Source: Rhypophila decipiens
Lineage: Eukaryota > Ascomycota > Sordariomycetes > Sordariales > Naviculisporaceae
Reading direction: 5' to 3'
DNA: 64,000 nt
Assembly (NCBI GenBank): GCA_033297075.1
Contig: MU858169.1
Coordinates: 50,479 to 114,478 of the forward strand
The position numbers and the translations under genes were made by a program. The notes under the pieces were generated by a model. That model was not told where the DNA came from, ran no database searches, and saw only the letters and a program-made list of their open reading frames with translations. This document shows positions 45,861-56,846 of this stretch, one piece after another (positions within the stretch are counted from its first letter, which is position 1; every line of letters begins with the position of its first letter).

Positions 45861-48092
45861 TCAGAGGAACATATTCCTCCGATCAGCATCCTTTCGGCTC
45901 TGCCCGGGTGCCGTGTAATCGATTCCGCTGACACTAGTCAGATCCTTCTCAAACATCTCCTGGATCTTGGTAACCTGCAGCAACTGCTCGAGATCCAACT
46001 TGACGCCGTCATATACCGACAAACTCTCCGCCGCCTTGATGGCATTCTTAATCTGCCGTCCATTGAGATCGTGCTCGGCAAGGATATCATACCCCTTCTC
46101 GGAAATATCCACACCACCGGGTACCATCTTGCAAAAGTTCTTCCAGATCTTCCTGCGAGATTCAAACGACAGGTCTGTGTACCGGATAGGAATGTGGATA
46201 CGGGATTTGAACGCGTCGTCAAAGGTATTCACCCGGTTGGTGGTCAGGAACAAGATTCCACTGTAATATTCCAGGACACGGAGGAACACGCTGACCATGG
46301 CGTTACGGTTGAGGTCGTGCAGGGCGCGCTGCTCGAGAAAGACATCCGCCTCGTCGATGAGCAACACCGCCCGCCAGGTGGAAGTCATGTCCATGATACG
46401 GGTGAGCTCGCCGTCGAGCGCGCTCGAGTGCGTGCCCAGGTCGCCCGACGAGACCATGTACAATGGCCGCTGGACATATTCAGCCACACACTCGGCCGTG
46501 AGAGTCTTGCCTACACCAGGAGGACCGTGAAGAACGCAAACAAGACCCTGCCCTTTACCCTTGACAATATCGTCAAAGCTCTCGCGTTTCTGGGCATGCG
46601 TGGACACCAGCGCCCGAACAGTCTGCTTGACGGCCGGGTCAAGCACCAATCCATCGAAGCACTTGGTATTCCACTCAATCGGCTGGAGCAGATCCACCCG
46701 AAACTCCATAAACTGCTTAGTCGAGAAAGCATAGCCCCTCACAAACGCATTGCAGAGCATGAGATCATCGTCCGAGAGCTTCTCGAAATCATAACCCTCC
46801 TTTTCAAAATCATCCGTGTTCTCCCTGCCGCGGTTCTGCGGGAACTCCTCGACGGTAAACGAGTCGTTGGGATCCAGGCGGTGGTATGTCCGGCAGTCGA
46901 TCATGACCCTCCCGCTGACGTTGAACCGAATATACCCCTTCTCGCCACGCTTGACCGCAATCCCGTTGTACTGGAGGTAGTGCTGGCCGATGAAGCTCTC
47001 GAACTTTCTGCCCCGCTCGGTGAGATCCTTTCGGAGCTCGTCCGCGTCGTCGAGAAGATGGAGAGGCCGCACGCACATCTCGCTCAGCGCTTGCATGCCC
47101 ACGTATTTGGGAACAAACATGTTTGTCCTCCGCGTGCCAATGTCCTCGCCGTCAAAGTCGACATAGTCCATCGAGAGCCAAAAGGCCGCCTGGTCGCCCT
47201 CTTCATACCAAGTGTTGTAGATTCGATAGGCGCGGTGTTGGTTGAGGACCTTGCAGTGGACGACGGTCTTGGTGGGGAAAATGGTCCACAGGCGGTCGTA
47301 GGCGATGGACTTAACATCGCCGTTTAAGCACCTGTCGTAGGCCGCGATATCGAGCTCAAAGTGGGACTTGATCCACTCGACTAGGAGCTTGAGCTGCTTG
47401 AGCGACTCCTCGTCGTCGGCGAAGCGCTTGAGGCCTTCCTCCTCCACCTCTTTGCGGTAGTGGAAGAGCGAGTGGTATGGGGACTCGATCTGCACGTCGT
47501 CCACGTCGATTGGGTCTGAAGGGTAATCGCCGATGACATCTTTGAGTAGTTGTCGGAGTGGTTGAGGGTTGACGTAGAGGCGAGTGTAGTCGAGGTCGTC
47601 ATCCTCGTCGTAGTGCCGGACAAGGCAGAAGGCGAATAATTGCCACCAGTCCTTTTGCTTGGGCTTGTCGACGTCCGACTTGCGCTCGACAAAGTAGGTC
47701 TCGTCCTTTTCGTCGTATTTTCGGTCGAGATGTTTCATCTCACATTTCATGGTCTGGTCCTCTGGCTTCTCATCCTTCTTGTCGGCATCCGAGTCCGAGT
47801 CGGACCCTTCTTCTAACTTTTTATCCTTTTCGGTCTCCTTGGTCTCTCCATCTGTTGTGCCCTCTTCTTTCTTCTGAGCAACACTTGCGCAGTGGCAACA
47901 GTGGACGTTGAGCACTGGTGCTGCTGGGGTGACAGAAGCCGTGGTTTCGAAGGAAGTCGATTTCTCAGAGGGAGCCTCAGCCGATTTCTCAGCAGAAGCC
48001 GATTTCTCAACTGGTGTTCCATTCGTCTCCCCATTCGTCACTCCATTGGTTACCCCGTTCGGGGTATCCTCGGATACAGCTCCAGGCGCCAT
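45861..48092 (-). CDS. AAA+ ATPase with fungal N-terminal region (DUF7025 type)
   Basis: A single exon of 743 residues if the start is ATG at 48092-48090 (MAPGAVSED); an upstream in-frame Met at 48173 would add 27 residues. The N-terminus is low-complexity and acidic (Glu, Lys, Ser), followed by a domain at about 180-480 of the kind found in filamentous-fungal AAA proteins. The AAA module has Walker A GPPGVGKT at about 523-530, Walker B LLIDEAD at about 577-583, sensor TTNR at about 617 and an arginine-finger FKSR. A C-terminal lid follows. Only one AAA module is present. Relatives of the bacterial FtsH/Bcs1-like clade remodel proteins, but the substrate of this fungal group is unknown to me. 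Confidence 0.85.
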   Translation of the reverse strand: MAPGAVSEDTPNGVTNGVTNGETNGTPVEKSASAEKSAEAPSEKSTSFETTASVTPAAPVLNVHCCHCASVAQKKEEGTTDGETKETEKDKKLEEGSDSDSDADKKDEKPEDQTMKCEMKHLDRKYDEKDETYFVERKSDVDKPKQKDWWQLFAFCLVRHYDEDDDLDYTRLYVNPQPLRQLLKDVIGDYPSDPIDVDDVQIESPYHSLFHYRKEVEEEGLKRFADDEESLKQLKLLVEWIKSHFELDIAAYDRCLNGDVKSIAYDRLWTIFPTKTVVHCKVLNQHRAYRIYNTWYEEGDQAAFWLSMDYVDFDGEDIGTRRTNMFVPKYVGMQALSEMCVRPLHLLDDADELRKDLTERGRKFESFIGQHYLQYNGIAVKRGEKGYIRFNVSGRVMIDCRTYHRLDPNDSFTVEEFPQNRGRENTDDFEKEGYDFEKLSDDDLMLCNAFVRGYAFSTKQFMEFRVDLLQPIEWNTKCFDGLVLDPAVKQTVRALVSTHAQKRESFDDIVKGKGQGLVCVLHGPPGVGKTLTAECVAEYVQRPLYMVSSGDLGTHSSALDGELTRIMDMTSTWRAVLLIDEADVFLEQRALHDLNRNAMVSVFLRVLEYYSGILFLTTNRVNTFDDAFKSRIHIPIRYTDLSFESRRKIWKNFCKMVPGGVDISEKGYDILAEHDLNGRQIKNAIKAAESLSVYDGVKLDLEQLLQVTKIQEMFEKDLTSVSGIDYTAPGQSRKDADRRNMFL

Positions 48093-49434
48093 CGTGAATG
48101 TTTTAAGAAGAGTTGGTTTCCAAGTAAATGTATATGCGGGGGTTGAAAGGTGTAAGTGGGAAACGGTACTCAAATGGTTGTGTTAGCCGTAGTGCCCGAT
48201 GGTTGAAGTCGCGATCAAGAAGTTCTACCATGTAGGTTTGTGAACGGAAGGAGGTGTAAAATCGAAAAATTGAAAGAAATAGTCAGATTATATATGAGCC
48301 ACCACAAAGGTTTCTCAACTCTCAGTCTGAACTTAGAATGTATGACTGTACTCCGCCCTCGTACAGATCACTGGTTTCTCCACCCAACGTATGCAGCCCG
48401 CTAGGCTCCCACAGCCCAGTAGCCTTCAAGCTTCCCAGGCCGCAATCCCGCATTGACGGGCCAATCAGCGGCGCCCGGGTAGGGGTTGAAACGGGGGTCG
48501 CCAATGTGGCGCGCAGGCAACAACCGGGGTCTTGCTGCACTGCACTTGCATTGCCAGTGAACAGATTCTTGGGGGCAAAGCGTTTGGAGGCCTGAAGGCC
48601 TGATGGAGGACGGGCTGGGTTGGGGCTGGTCAGTGATTGGGACCGCTGAGGGAACCAAGTCCTCACCGCTGGAGTCATTCCCTCGTGGGGCTCTGGGTTC
48701 GCAAGTCGCAACCCAATGACTCGACACCGCGTGTATTTTGTGCCCGCAAAACCAGGCAGGAAGGGGTCCGCGTGTTGTCCGGATAACATATGCTGACATT
48801 TTGGATGCAGCGAAACCTGTTACTGCATTCTTACGCAAGCTTTTTGGATGCTCATACGAATGGCTGTTCTAATTATTGGTACGACATCTTCTTTTCAATC
48901 TAATCCAGAGGCAACTGGCATCAATAATTGTATCCCGTATGTCGGTGGAGGTAACAATGTTCTGGTGCAAGCCACCTGCCAAGGATTGAGAACTTGAGTG
49001 GTAATCCTGCGTAATGTATTGTATGATTACCGCGTAATTGATTACAAACATACAGTCATAATTCCTGAATTATTATATTTTCCCATCTACACTTGATCCA
49101 CATGGGTCCCGATTAATGTTTGACTTCGCTCCTCCGATCAATCTCTCCATGATGTCTTGGCATATTCACCGACATGAGTCACAAAGACAATAATAACAAG
49201 CTCCAAGTTTAAGTTAGTGCTCTAAAACTCCGAACCCTGTATACCGTGAAACCGAATTTGCCTCATTTTTTATGCCGTACCTAGTAGCAAAGTGTTTCAT
49301 TGTTGTGTTCGAAGACGATAAACAACCATCGCGAATCCCAAAGACCGTTATCCAAGAAGTATTCCCGTTCACCCTGTCCTGTACATGGAAGCCCCCTTAT
49401 TAGTGTACCGTTCTGTTGCAAACCTCTAATTCAG
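48093..49434. other. spacer, promoter side of the AAA gene and 3' side of the secreted-protein gene
   Basis: 1.3 kb with no convincing ORF. The segment from about 49000 to 49330 is AT-rich. Nothing else recognised. Confidence 0.5.
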
Positions 49435-50241
49435 CTAGGACCGTCTTAAACCATTGATTTCCGCGGCCGAAGGAAGAGTACGCCCAGGCTGATCATCGAC
49501 GCAGTGGAAAATGCGATACCCATAGACATGTTCGCATTCGAACTTCGGTTGCGGTAATGTTTGAGGCCTACAAGTGCCCCAAACACTGTCGTCCAATCCC
49601 ACGAGAGGGTACCCTACGTTTTTGTAGGTTGCTGGCGGCGAGTTATAGTCTGATTAGAAAGGAATCGAAAATAGGGGTGAAGGGATAGTCCGGATGGATG
49701 GATGAATGTGGGTATGTTCAAGGTCATAACTTATATCCATAGAGTTCAGAAACCAACTTTGACGATCTTAAACCCACAATAAAGCCTCAGAGCGTCACCG
49801 ATATGTAACGAAGTTACTGAGATGAGCTGGGAAATGAGAAAGGTGTAGAACAGGGAGATGATGTTGTGAATGTGAATAGGTAAGAGAGATAGCGGGCAGA
49901 GAAATCATCAGCTTACTCCAGTGCCAAATTGGATTTGTCGAATGGAAATTCATCTCGATAACGTCAATATCCGACGGATCGCCGGTCCAACTGCAGTCTA
50001 GATGCATGCTCGTATCCTTGTTTTCGCAACGGACTCCCGTCTTGACGCCGCTCACGTCAACACGAGGGTAGAAGTAGACCAATTTGTCTAACACGTCACA
50101 ACTTGGAATGCGGTCGTCCCAGACGAAGTACGGTGTGTCCATGTGGTCTTGATAGACATGCCAAAGCCAAAAGTCTGCGACTGTAAGGCCAAAAAGAAGG
50201 GATAGACCCATGGTGCGGAGGATATTGGTGAGCCACTGCAT
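49435..50241 (-). CDS. small secreted six-Cys protein, copy A of a tandem pair
   Basis: Two exons (50241-49917, 49631-49435) with a 285-base intron (donor GTAAGC, acceptor CCAG) give 173 residues. Residues 1-22 are a signal peptide ending in VADF. The mature part shares with copy B the order VWDDxIPxC, GVRCExK, PSDIDxxEMNxH, NPxxHWT, then YKNVGYPLVGLDDSVWGTC and DQPGRTLPSAxEIN. Conserved Cys are in IPSC, VRC, LDC, GTC, FEC and FHC, enough for three disulfides. The intron splits a Thr codon (A|CA) at the same place in both copies. Family not recognised. Likely a secreted effector-like, antimicrobial or cell-wall protein; this is inference from size, signal and Cys. Confidence 0.72.
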
Positions 50242-51022
50242 GATAATATGATGTTTGAAGAGGTCGTGCGGTTGCCGATGATTTGCTAGGTATGATGGTA
50301 TCAAGTATAGAATCGAGATGATCAAACTGTATAGCCACACCTGCAAGAATGGAAGAAGCTTGTGCGGTCTGGAGGATCATGTCTAGAACAAAAGTTTGCA
50401 TAAATATCCAACTTCTTACTTTTTGCGTTCGTGAAGTTGTCCAATCTTTGGTGCTTTCATCGTTCGCAAACAAACCCGTACAATCATCATCCTTGTATCA
50501 TCCGCTGTTGTATCTTGTTCCCGGGCTCGGTCAAGGTGCGGCTCAAGCACATCAAGCGGAGCAGTATGTCTTCCCCGTTTCACAGTACATGATCAAACCG
50601 TGAAAATGCCTTTGATGTATTAAACCGTATGAATACGGATTCTGCCCATCAACGGCCTGGAATTCAATGCCCTGTAAGGCTCTTGTTTAACTATGCCATT
50701 TGGACTCCTAGCGGCATAGAAGTTGTCAGACGGCTCGTCCAGTTGTTAGTAGTTGAGCGTTCTCAGCAGTCACTCCATGGTCAATAGTCCCTTTATACCT
50801 ACAAAGGCTGGTCTTAACCAACGTGGCAACGGCTGTACTTCGGAGCGGTAAGTGCCGCAGTTCGATTACTCCTTTAAGTGCTTGTGTTCAATTCCAAATT
50901 ATGGCTGATTTATATAAATTTGTGAACAGCTTCACCTTTGCAGCCTGGTCAGCGACAATTCTTTTTGCACCCCAGCCCAGCCCAAGCCCACTGAGCCAGC
51001 AAATCCCACCGCCTACCTTTCC
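50242..51022. other. spacer between the tandem copies
   Basis: 781 bases with no ORF of interest. Presumably the promoter of copy A and 3' end of copy B. Confidence 0.5.
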
Positions 51023-51771
51023 TCAGATCGGATATTTGTATAAGTGATTGATCTCCTTGGCAGAAGGAAGAGTACGCCCAGGCTGATCCCCGACACAGCG
51101 GAAAAGGCGCCGTCCTTCGCCCCAGTCACAAAGGAACGAATTTTCTTGGGAATTCAAGTCCTGGGGAATACAGGTGCCCCAGACACTGTCGTCCAGTCCG
51201 ACGAGGGGGTACCCTACATTCTTGTAGATTGCTGCCCGGTGCGGTATCATATCGTCAGTGATCGTAGCAATGGAGGTGTGAATGAGTGAATGGACAATGT
51301 CAATGGGCGGGGGGTTTCAAAAGAGTCAAGGAAATATCTCGCTAGATAACTGGATCTTGCTTGATGAGTTAATAGGGCGTATATGAAAAATTACGAGGTG
51401 GATGGCAGTTTCCCAGATAGGGGCGATAGGTACTAGCAGGAAAACATAAACTTACTCCAATGAAGAGTTGGGTTCATCCAGTGGAGATTCATCTCGAAGA
51501 TGTCAATGTCCGACGGGCTCCCTTCCTTACCGCAGCCCAACTTGCCCTCGCAACGGACTCCAACATTGCGGCCACTCGCGTCATCCACACGGTCGAACGA
51601 CTGAGCTCGAGAAGCGGCTTCGAAGCAAGTCGGAATGCTGTCGTCCCAAACGTTGTAGCCTCTAGAGTAACCGTCAAAGTTAAGGACTTCCCAGACCGAA
51701 AAGTCTGCCAGAGCAAGCTCAAAGAGGAAGGATATGGCCAGGGTGCCGAATAAGGTCTTGTATGTTCGCAT
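51023..51771 (-). CDS. small secreted six-Cys protein, copy B of a tandem pair
   Basis: Two exons (51771-51456, 51231-51023) with a 224-base intron (donor GTAAGT, acceptor GCAG) give 174 residues. The signal peptide (MRTYKTLFGTLAISFLFELALADF) lines up with that of copy A residue for residue without gaps. The mature part has VWDDSIPTC, GVRCEGK, SPSDIDIFEMN, NPTLHWT, YKNVGYPLVGLDDSVWGTC and DQPGRTLPSAKEIN. An extra Lys/Glu turn and one spacing change lie between Cys 3 and the PSDID block. Same strand and intron phase as copy A, so the pair arose by tandem duplication. Exon 2 is much more alike between copies than exon 1, at both protein and DNA level. Confidence 0.75.
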
Positions 51772-52102
51772 GGTGAGATGATGTTATAAAAATGGGGGGG
51801 AAGGCGCCGACACTTTGACGACCGGACGACCGCAGAATCGATCAGAGGGACGAAATGAGGTTGCGCAGTCTCCAAGTTCAGGTAAAAATAGCAAGCTTTG
51901 TAAAAATATACTGAATCCTATCACATTACGGCGCTACAAGAACCGAACTGGTCTGGGACTGCTGGTAGAAGGAGCGAAGTCGTCACCTGATCTCACCGAA
52001 CACAATCGCGAATTGTCCTTGTAACATCCGCTATGGTGGCTTCTTGAAGAACTCGGTGTGCTAAAGTACCACACGCGCAGCAGTATGTGATATTCGCTCG
52101 CA
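51772..52102. other. short spacer upstream of copy B
   Basis: 331 bases, likely the promoter of copy B and the 3' end of the Nudix gene. No ORF of interest. Confidence 0.5.
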
Positions 52103-53584
52103 TCACAGTTTAGCACCCCGTTCGGCTTCCTTCCGTTCCGCCTCCCGCTCCTCCCGGAGAACATCCTCCCTCCACCTCACCTCCACGTCCCTCGGCCCTT
52201 CCTTCCGGAAGCTCACCAGTACTACCCTGTCCCAGTCGCCGCCCCTCTTGGTGCCCTTCAGCTCAGGACCAGGCTTGTCCAAGCCCAGGACGACCCGTCT
52301 ATCGCTCTGGCGCATAAATAGCACAGTGGGACTTATGACTTTGTCCGCCCAGGGAATCGATGCCGTGGCGTGAATCCTGGCTTCCTTCCCACCAGGCCGG
52401 TCCGATCGAACAGTTGGCGTGCGACTCAAGAATTCCATCAAGCCTTCGCGCTCGGTCTGGTAGTTCCTTGCTGAGGATGTGTCACCTCCTTTGATAAACT
52501 GCGAGACTATGTGTAGCAAAAAGAACTGCGGAGGAAACAAAATGATCTCCCCTGATCGGGCGCGAGAGATCCAGTTGGACGGATCATCAAACGCCGCAGC
52601 CGTGTGTTCCAGACCACCGTCATGGGTAGGTGTCGGGATGATGACCTCATGTCCTTCCGCGCCGGCTGTGGGACCTAACGACGCGGATGCGGCTGAAAGA
52701 GGAAGCATATAGATGTACATCTGGGTTGAGAACCGCCTGTTGGGTCCATTTGGGGGCGTGATCCATCTTGTAAATGGTGTAAGGCCATCTGGTTTGTGCG
52801 ATGATCAGCCAGGCGTCATGTTGTATCCGCGCGGGAGAAAGAACCAGAACATACCCGTATCGGGGATCCCACCAACACTGACAAGCCAATCGATGAATTT
52901 GATTGTGTTCCCATGAACTGCTTTCCTACCGGCCTCGCGGACTTGGTCGGACAGCCCAAGGAGAGATCCATCTTTTGTCTTGGCAAGCAGAATCCCGCTC
53001 TCCTCAAAGGTCTCTCGCACTGCGGCTAACCTGTAAACGAGACTGTCCTCATGCAGTGACTCACTCCCGGGCTCTGGCAAGGGTCCTTCATGGAAGGATG
53101 ACAGGTTCCCGCCGGGAAAGACATGGGCTGATGCGAACGATTTTGATGTCTGCACTCGGTGAAGAAGTAAGACCTGGTTGTTTGGTGATATCAGGAGAAT
53201 GCTGAAACACGGAATTGTCAGCTCGTCGTGAAACCGGAATTCATGACTAGGGAGGTAATCCGAGCTTCCTCACCTAGAGCTTGGTCGCACCGGAGTTGGA
53301 GGCGGCCTCTTAGTCTTGGTTTGTGGCTTATCAGATGCGCCTGCCCGAGAGGACGGCGAACTGGTGGAGGTTGGGGCTGACTGGCGCGGTGTCATCTTGG
53401 AAAAGTATCTCTTCGCTGTATAAGGTGGCAAAGAGTATGGCTGTGGTAGTTCAGTAGCCACGCGTGAATGGTGCTGCCGTCTTATGATGTCAACCTTTAC
53501 CCTTATGTCCTTCAATGGTTTTGTAACTGCTCTAGACAATGCGCTGTTCCTCACACAGTGAAGGCAGAGCCTGGCGCGTGCCAT
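52103..53584 (-). CDS. Nudix hydrolase, NUDT19-like, probable mitochondrial or peroxisomal CoA diphosphatase
   Basis: Three exons (53584-53274, 53201-52855, 52788-52103) give 447 residues. The first 60 residues are Arg-rich with few acidic residues (MARARLCLHCVRNSALSRAV), like a mitochondrial presequence. A later Met before RQSAPTSTSS could start a shorter form. The Nudix fold starts with SILLISPNNQVLLLHR, and VFPGG precedes the box. The box core is RETFEESGI, with the usual RExxEExG, while the upstream Gly-Glu spacing is longer than standard, as in the NUDT19 subgroup. The middle has DGLTPFTRWITPP, also typical of NUDT19 relatives, which cleave CoA and acyl-CoA. The tail is Glu/Arg-rich and coiled. 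Both introns are GT-AG and keep frame. Confidence 0.82.
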
Positions 53585-54269
53585 TATGGCATTGGTAGGT
53601 GATGGGGGAATGCGGGCATTTATTGGTTTATGAGAGAGCCCTAGTCGTCACAGAAAGCTACCAGTAGGTCTTGGGATGTGTCGACGTTGAAACAAGCCGA
53701 GGTTCCTTGGATGAGTTGGACCGATTGGAGGTGGTGAGGTCGTTTCTCCAACAGGGAAGCGATGCGCTACCAGCCTGCCAAGACCCGCCGTCTTCCCTGC
53801 GATCTTCCCCACGATTCATCCCATCATTGTCCCCGCAACCCGGATGACAGCTGCCCCTTCCACATCGGGGGTTCCACCAGAATATGGGACGAGCATGAGA
53901 GACAATGGATATTGTATAGCAAGGGCATCTGATTAAAACAGCTTTGTGTGTTTTTGAAAATGCCAGTCATAGTCCGGATCAGAGAGGCAGGCGTCGACAA
54001 ATTAGATAACCCGCGGCCCGCCAAACGTCATGAACAAGCACCTTCAGGATGACTCCAACTCAGCAGTCCCGTGAACTGATATCGGGATAAAAGAAGGATA
54101 TATATACAAAAGAAAGAACGTATACGGTATTTCGCGCCCAAAATGAGTTCACCATCCATAAAAACACAACTGATGGATCCAGCCATCTTGTCAATGCAAA
54201 CGACACGCTGTTCCCAAGTACACGGAAATGAACCAGACAGCCCACACCATCCAAACAACATAAAACACA
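53585..54269. other. spacer upstream of the Nudix gene
   Basis: 685 bases with no convincing gene, covering the Nudix promoter and 3' end of the SLX4 gene. Confidence 0.55.
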
Positions 54270-56846
54270 TCAGAATCGTTTCCTTGCCTTCCCGTGTATG
54301 TTTTGCCTCCACAAACAACAAACGCTCTTGCTAAGACACCACAACTTGACTTCTTCGGGATTGACCTCCCCATCGTGCCCCACCCGATCCAGTTGGCCTG
54401 CGTTCAACCACGCTGTGAGATCCTCCAGAATGACAGGATCGTACATGAGCATCTTCTCATACCAAGAAGGTTCTGCTGGATTTCTGGTCCGCGGTGCAGT
54501 CGTAACTGCCTTTGTAATGCGGCTGAACAGCACCGTCTGTTCCGTGCTTGGACCTTCCATTGCCAGCAGAGAGGCATCCTCCGTGTCGTCGCTGACCGAA
54601 ACATCCATTGCTTCGTGGGCATCATCTGAAAACACATCCTCTTTGGCCCGAGCTGAGACCGGCGATGAGAAAAATGGGTCCTCCGAATCAGAGGCATCCG
54701 AATCCGCTATCTCGACAACTGCCCGTGAAGCCGTCGCAGCCTTGGTCCGCTTGGGAGTAGTAACAGTTGGCACCGAGGTCGATTCGGTGGAAGCTGCCGC
54801 AGGTTTGGTCGTTTTGCGTGGTCTCCCTTTGGGCTTGGCAGCCGTTTTGGTCTTGGATGTGGCATCATCAGTGGCCGAATCCAGAAGGGTTGCTTTCTGT
54901 TTGTTGTCCCAACATTTCTCCAAGAGGGCAATCATCGCCTCCCTCTTCTTCACTGGCTTGAACCCATATGCCGATATCTCCTTGGCCAACTTCGCATCAG
55001 TGTAAAGCTCATATTTTGGGCGTTGAGGCATACTGGCTTGTGGCCTTTCAGGTGAGGCTTGTGCCTGAGACTGTGCAATAAGTCGGTGGTGTTCCTGGTT
55101 ACTTGGTGGCGGTTCAAAATCCGAATCAACCGTAAGATGGACTTGAACGGACTCCGCTGGGATAGGCGGAGTATGCACCTTTGATGCGGCTGATTTCCCA
55201 GCGCCGGTCGCTGCTGTCGGCGCAGCGAACAAAAGAGCCTTGGGTGCCGTTGGAAGGGCAGGGCTTTCCGTGAGATCGAAACTGTCAAAGTCGGACGACA
55301 GGATCTCGATGGGGATTTTCGGAGCTGACGCTTGCCCGGCTACAGCCTTTTCTGTGTCCAGGACTGAGAGCTGGGGAAGTGGGTAATCACTCGCCGCCAC
55401 CGGGGAACCTGTTAGGTCGAGAGGCTCCAGGTCTAACAGGTCACCGTCATCATCTCTGGCGCCAGCTGTCCAAAGTTTACCTCCCGCTTTCCTCCGACGA
55501 GCAATTTCACTCTGAATGGGACTGGACGAGGCAAATGGATCCCTATCTGGATGGTTGGACTCTTTCATGGCCTCATGCAAGGCGCGAAAAAGATCGGGGT
55601 CGTCTTCTGTAGCCAGTTGACTGGCTGTACCGAATACAAAGTCTTGACCAGAAACCTGCTTCAGTGCGCTGGCTGGTGAAAGAAGAATTTGTTTCTTCGG
55701 TTCCGCTTTCTTTTTGGAAGCTTTTGCTTTTGCCGGTTTCTTCGCTGTTTTGGACGCGCCACCCGCCCCTTTACCGGTTTCCTTGCCGGGGCCCTCGACT
55801 TCAAAATAATTTAACACAGACTCCTTCCTGGCCTTTTCTGTGGGAGCCAAATCTTCGTTCTCTTCAACAGGACGGTATGCTGCCATGGCCAGGTCCGTAA
55901 TCGTGCGTGGTTTCTTTTTGGGCGCCTTTGACTTCGCTTGCGATGTCTCCGGTGTCGTGGTCTTGCTCGTTTTGGTTGCCACTAGCTCAATGAGCTTCCT
56001 TTTCCCCAGAATATCGTTATTTGATGGACCAGCTATTGTCGAAGCGTTGATCTGGCCGTCGTCCATCTTGTCATTGTAGCCACCCAGGAGGTTCTTGAAT
56101 GAGTCCTGCAACTCTGGTTCCTGTGACAGTACCGAATCTTCCAAGTTGATGGTGATCTTCTCCGGGGGTGGAGTCCAGTCCAATCTCCTTCGTATTGCCT
56201 GTTCTTGGTCAATAGGCTCATCGTCAAGTTTACTGGTCGCAGGCTCTGCCGGCACTGTGGACGGAGCTGGATTGGCAAAGTGTCTGCTAACAGTTTCCGC
56301 TTTCTTTCGTGTCTTCTTTTCCTTTGGCGCAGCTTTGGTGACCTTCCCCTTTGGTATTGTGGTCTGCGCCTCTTTCTGCTGCTCAGTTGCGCCTTTCGGT
56401 CTCCCGCGTCGCTTGGGAGCAGGTTTGGATTCCGCAGTTACGGCATCAACCAGCGGCTGCGGCGGCGGCGGCTCGGCTTCTCCTTCACCACTCTTCTTGC
56501 TCTTCTTCGCAGTTGTACCCGTCGCCCTTTTCTTCCGTGGTTTCTTCTCGTCGCTTTCAGATGCCTTCGATCCGGGGTCGACTGGCTCTGGTATCCCGTC
56601 GGCTTTTGAGACCATGTCTTTCGCGCTCACGTCTATAGGTTCGTCGTCAACGAGCTCTTGCCCCGGATGGAGTGATTTCCACAGATTTGTGGCGGTCATG
56701 AAAGAACTTGGCGCATTGTCGGGAATCGCGGCGGCATTCTTGCCGCTTCGGAGGGTAGTTCTTTTGGGCGATTTGGCAAGCAGTTGGTGGATCGAAGGGA
56801 ATTCGGGAGACGACGAAATGACCACAACAGAGTCATCTTGGGCCAT
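54270..56846 (-). CDS. slx4: structure-specific endonuclease subunit SLX4
   Basis: A single exon of 858 residues from ATG at 56846-56844 (MAQDDSVVVISSSPEFPS, as in other fungal SLX4 proteins). The open frame continues upstream for 39 codons but has no ATG there. Most of the protein is disordered, Lys/Pro/Ser-rich, with RRGRPKG and RPRKTTK AT-hook-like clusters. A SAP-like helix pair (LAKEISAYGFKPVKKREAMIALLEKCW, written here only as a guide to about residues 620-650) lies in the C-terminal half. The last 75 residues form the Slx4 C-terminal domain: MLMYDPVILEDLTAWL, EEVKLWCLSKSVCCLW and KARKRF. That domain binds the SLX1 nuclease, and the complex resolves branched DNA in the nucleus. The SLX1 gene is not in the window. 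Confidence 0.93.
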   Translation of the reverse strand: MAQDDSVVVISSSPEFPSIHQLLAKSPKRTTLRSGKNAAAIPDNAPSSFMTATNLWKSLHPGQELVDDEPIDVSAKDMVSKADGIPEPVDPGSKASESDEKKPRKKRATGTTAKKSKKSGEGEAEPPPPQPLVDAVTAESKPAPKRRGRPKGATEQQKEAQTTIPKGKVTKAAPKEKKTRKKAETVSRHFANPAPSTVPAEPATSKLDDEPIDQEQAIRRRLDWTPPPEKITINLEDSVLSQEPELQDSFKNLLGGYNDKMDDGQINASTIAGPSNNDILGKRKLIELVATKTSKTTTPETSQAKSKAPKKKPRTITDLAMAAYRPVEENEDLAPTEKARKESVLNYFEVEGPGKETGKGAGGASKTAKKPAKAKASKKKAEPKKQILLSPASALKQVSGQDFVFGTASQLATEDDPDLFRALHEAMKESNHPDRDPFASSSPIQSEIARRRKAGGKLWTAGARDDDGDLLDLEPLDLTGSPVAASDYPLPQLSVLDTEKAVAGQASAPKIPIEILSSDFDSFDLTESPALPTAPKALLFAAPTAATGAGKSAASKVHTPPIPAESVQVHLTVDSDFEPPPSNQEHHRLIAQSQAQASPERPQASMPQRPKYELYTDAKLAKEISAYGFKPVKKREAMIALLEKCWDNKQKATLLDSATDDATSKTKTAAKPKGRPRKTTKPAAASTESTSVPTVTTPKRTKAATASRAVVEIADSDASDSEDPFFSSPVSARAKEDVFSDDAHEAMDVSVSDDTEDASLLAMEGPSTEQTVLFSRITKAVTTAPRTRNPAEPSWYEKMLMYDPVILEDLTAWLNAGQLDRVGHDGEVNPEEVKLWCLSKSVCCLWRQNIHGKARKRF

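Noticed and set aside
45840..47327. 495-codon plus-strand ORF opposite the AAA ATPase
   Set aside because: The minus strand carries complete Walker A, Walker B and sensor motifs; the plus frame is a shadow caused by codon bias.
48093..48173. AAA ATPase start at 48173
   Set aside because: Possible, but the added residues do not look like family sequence and the ATG at 48092 has a better context.
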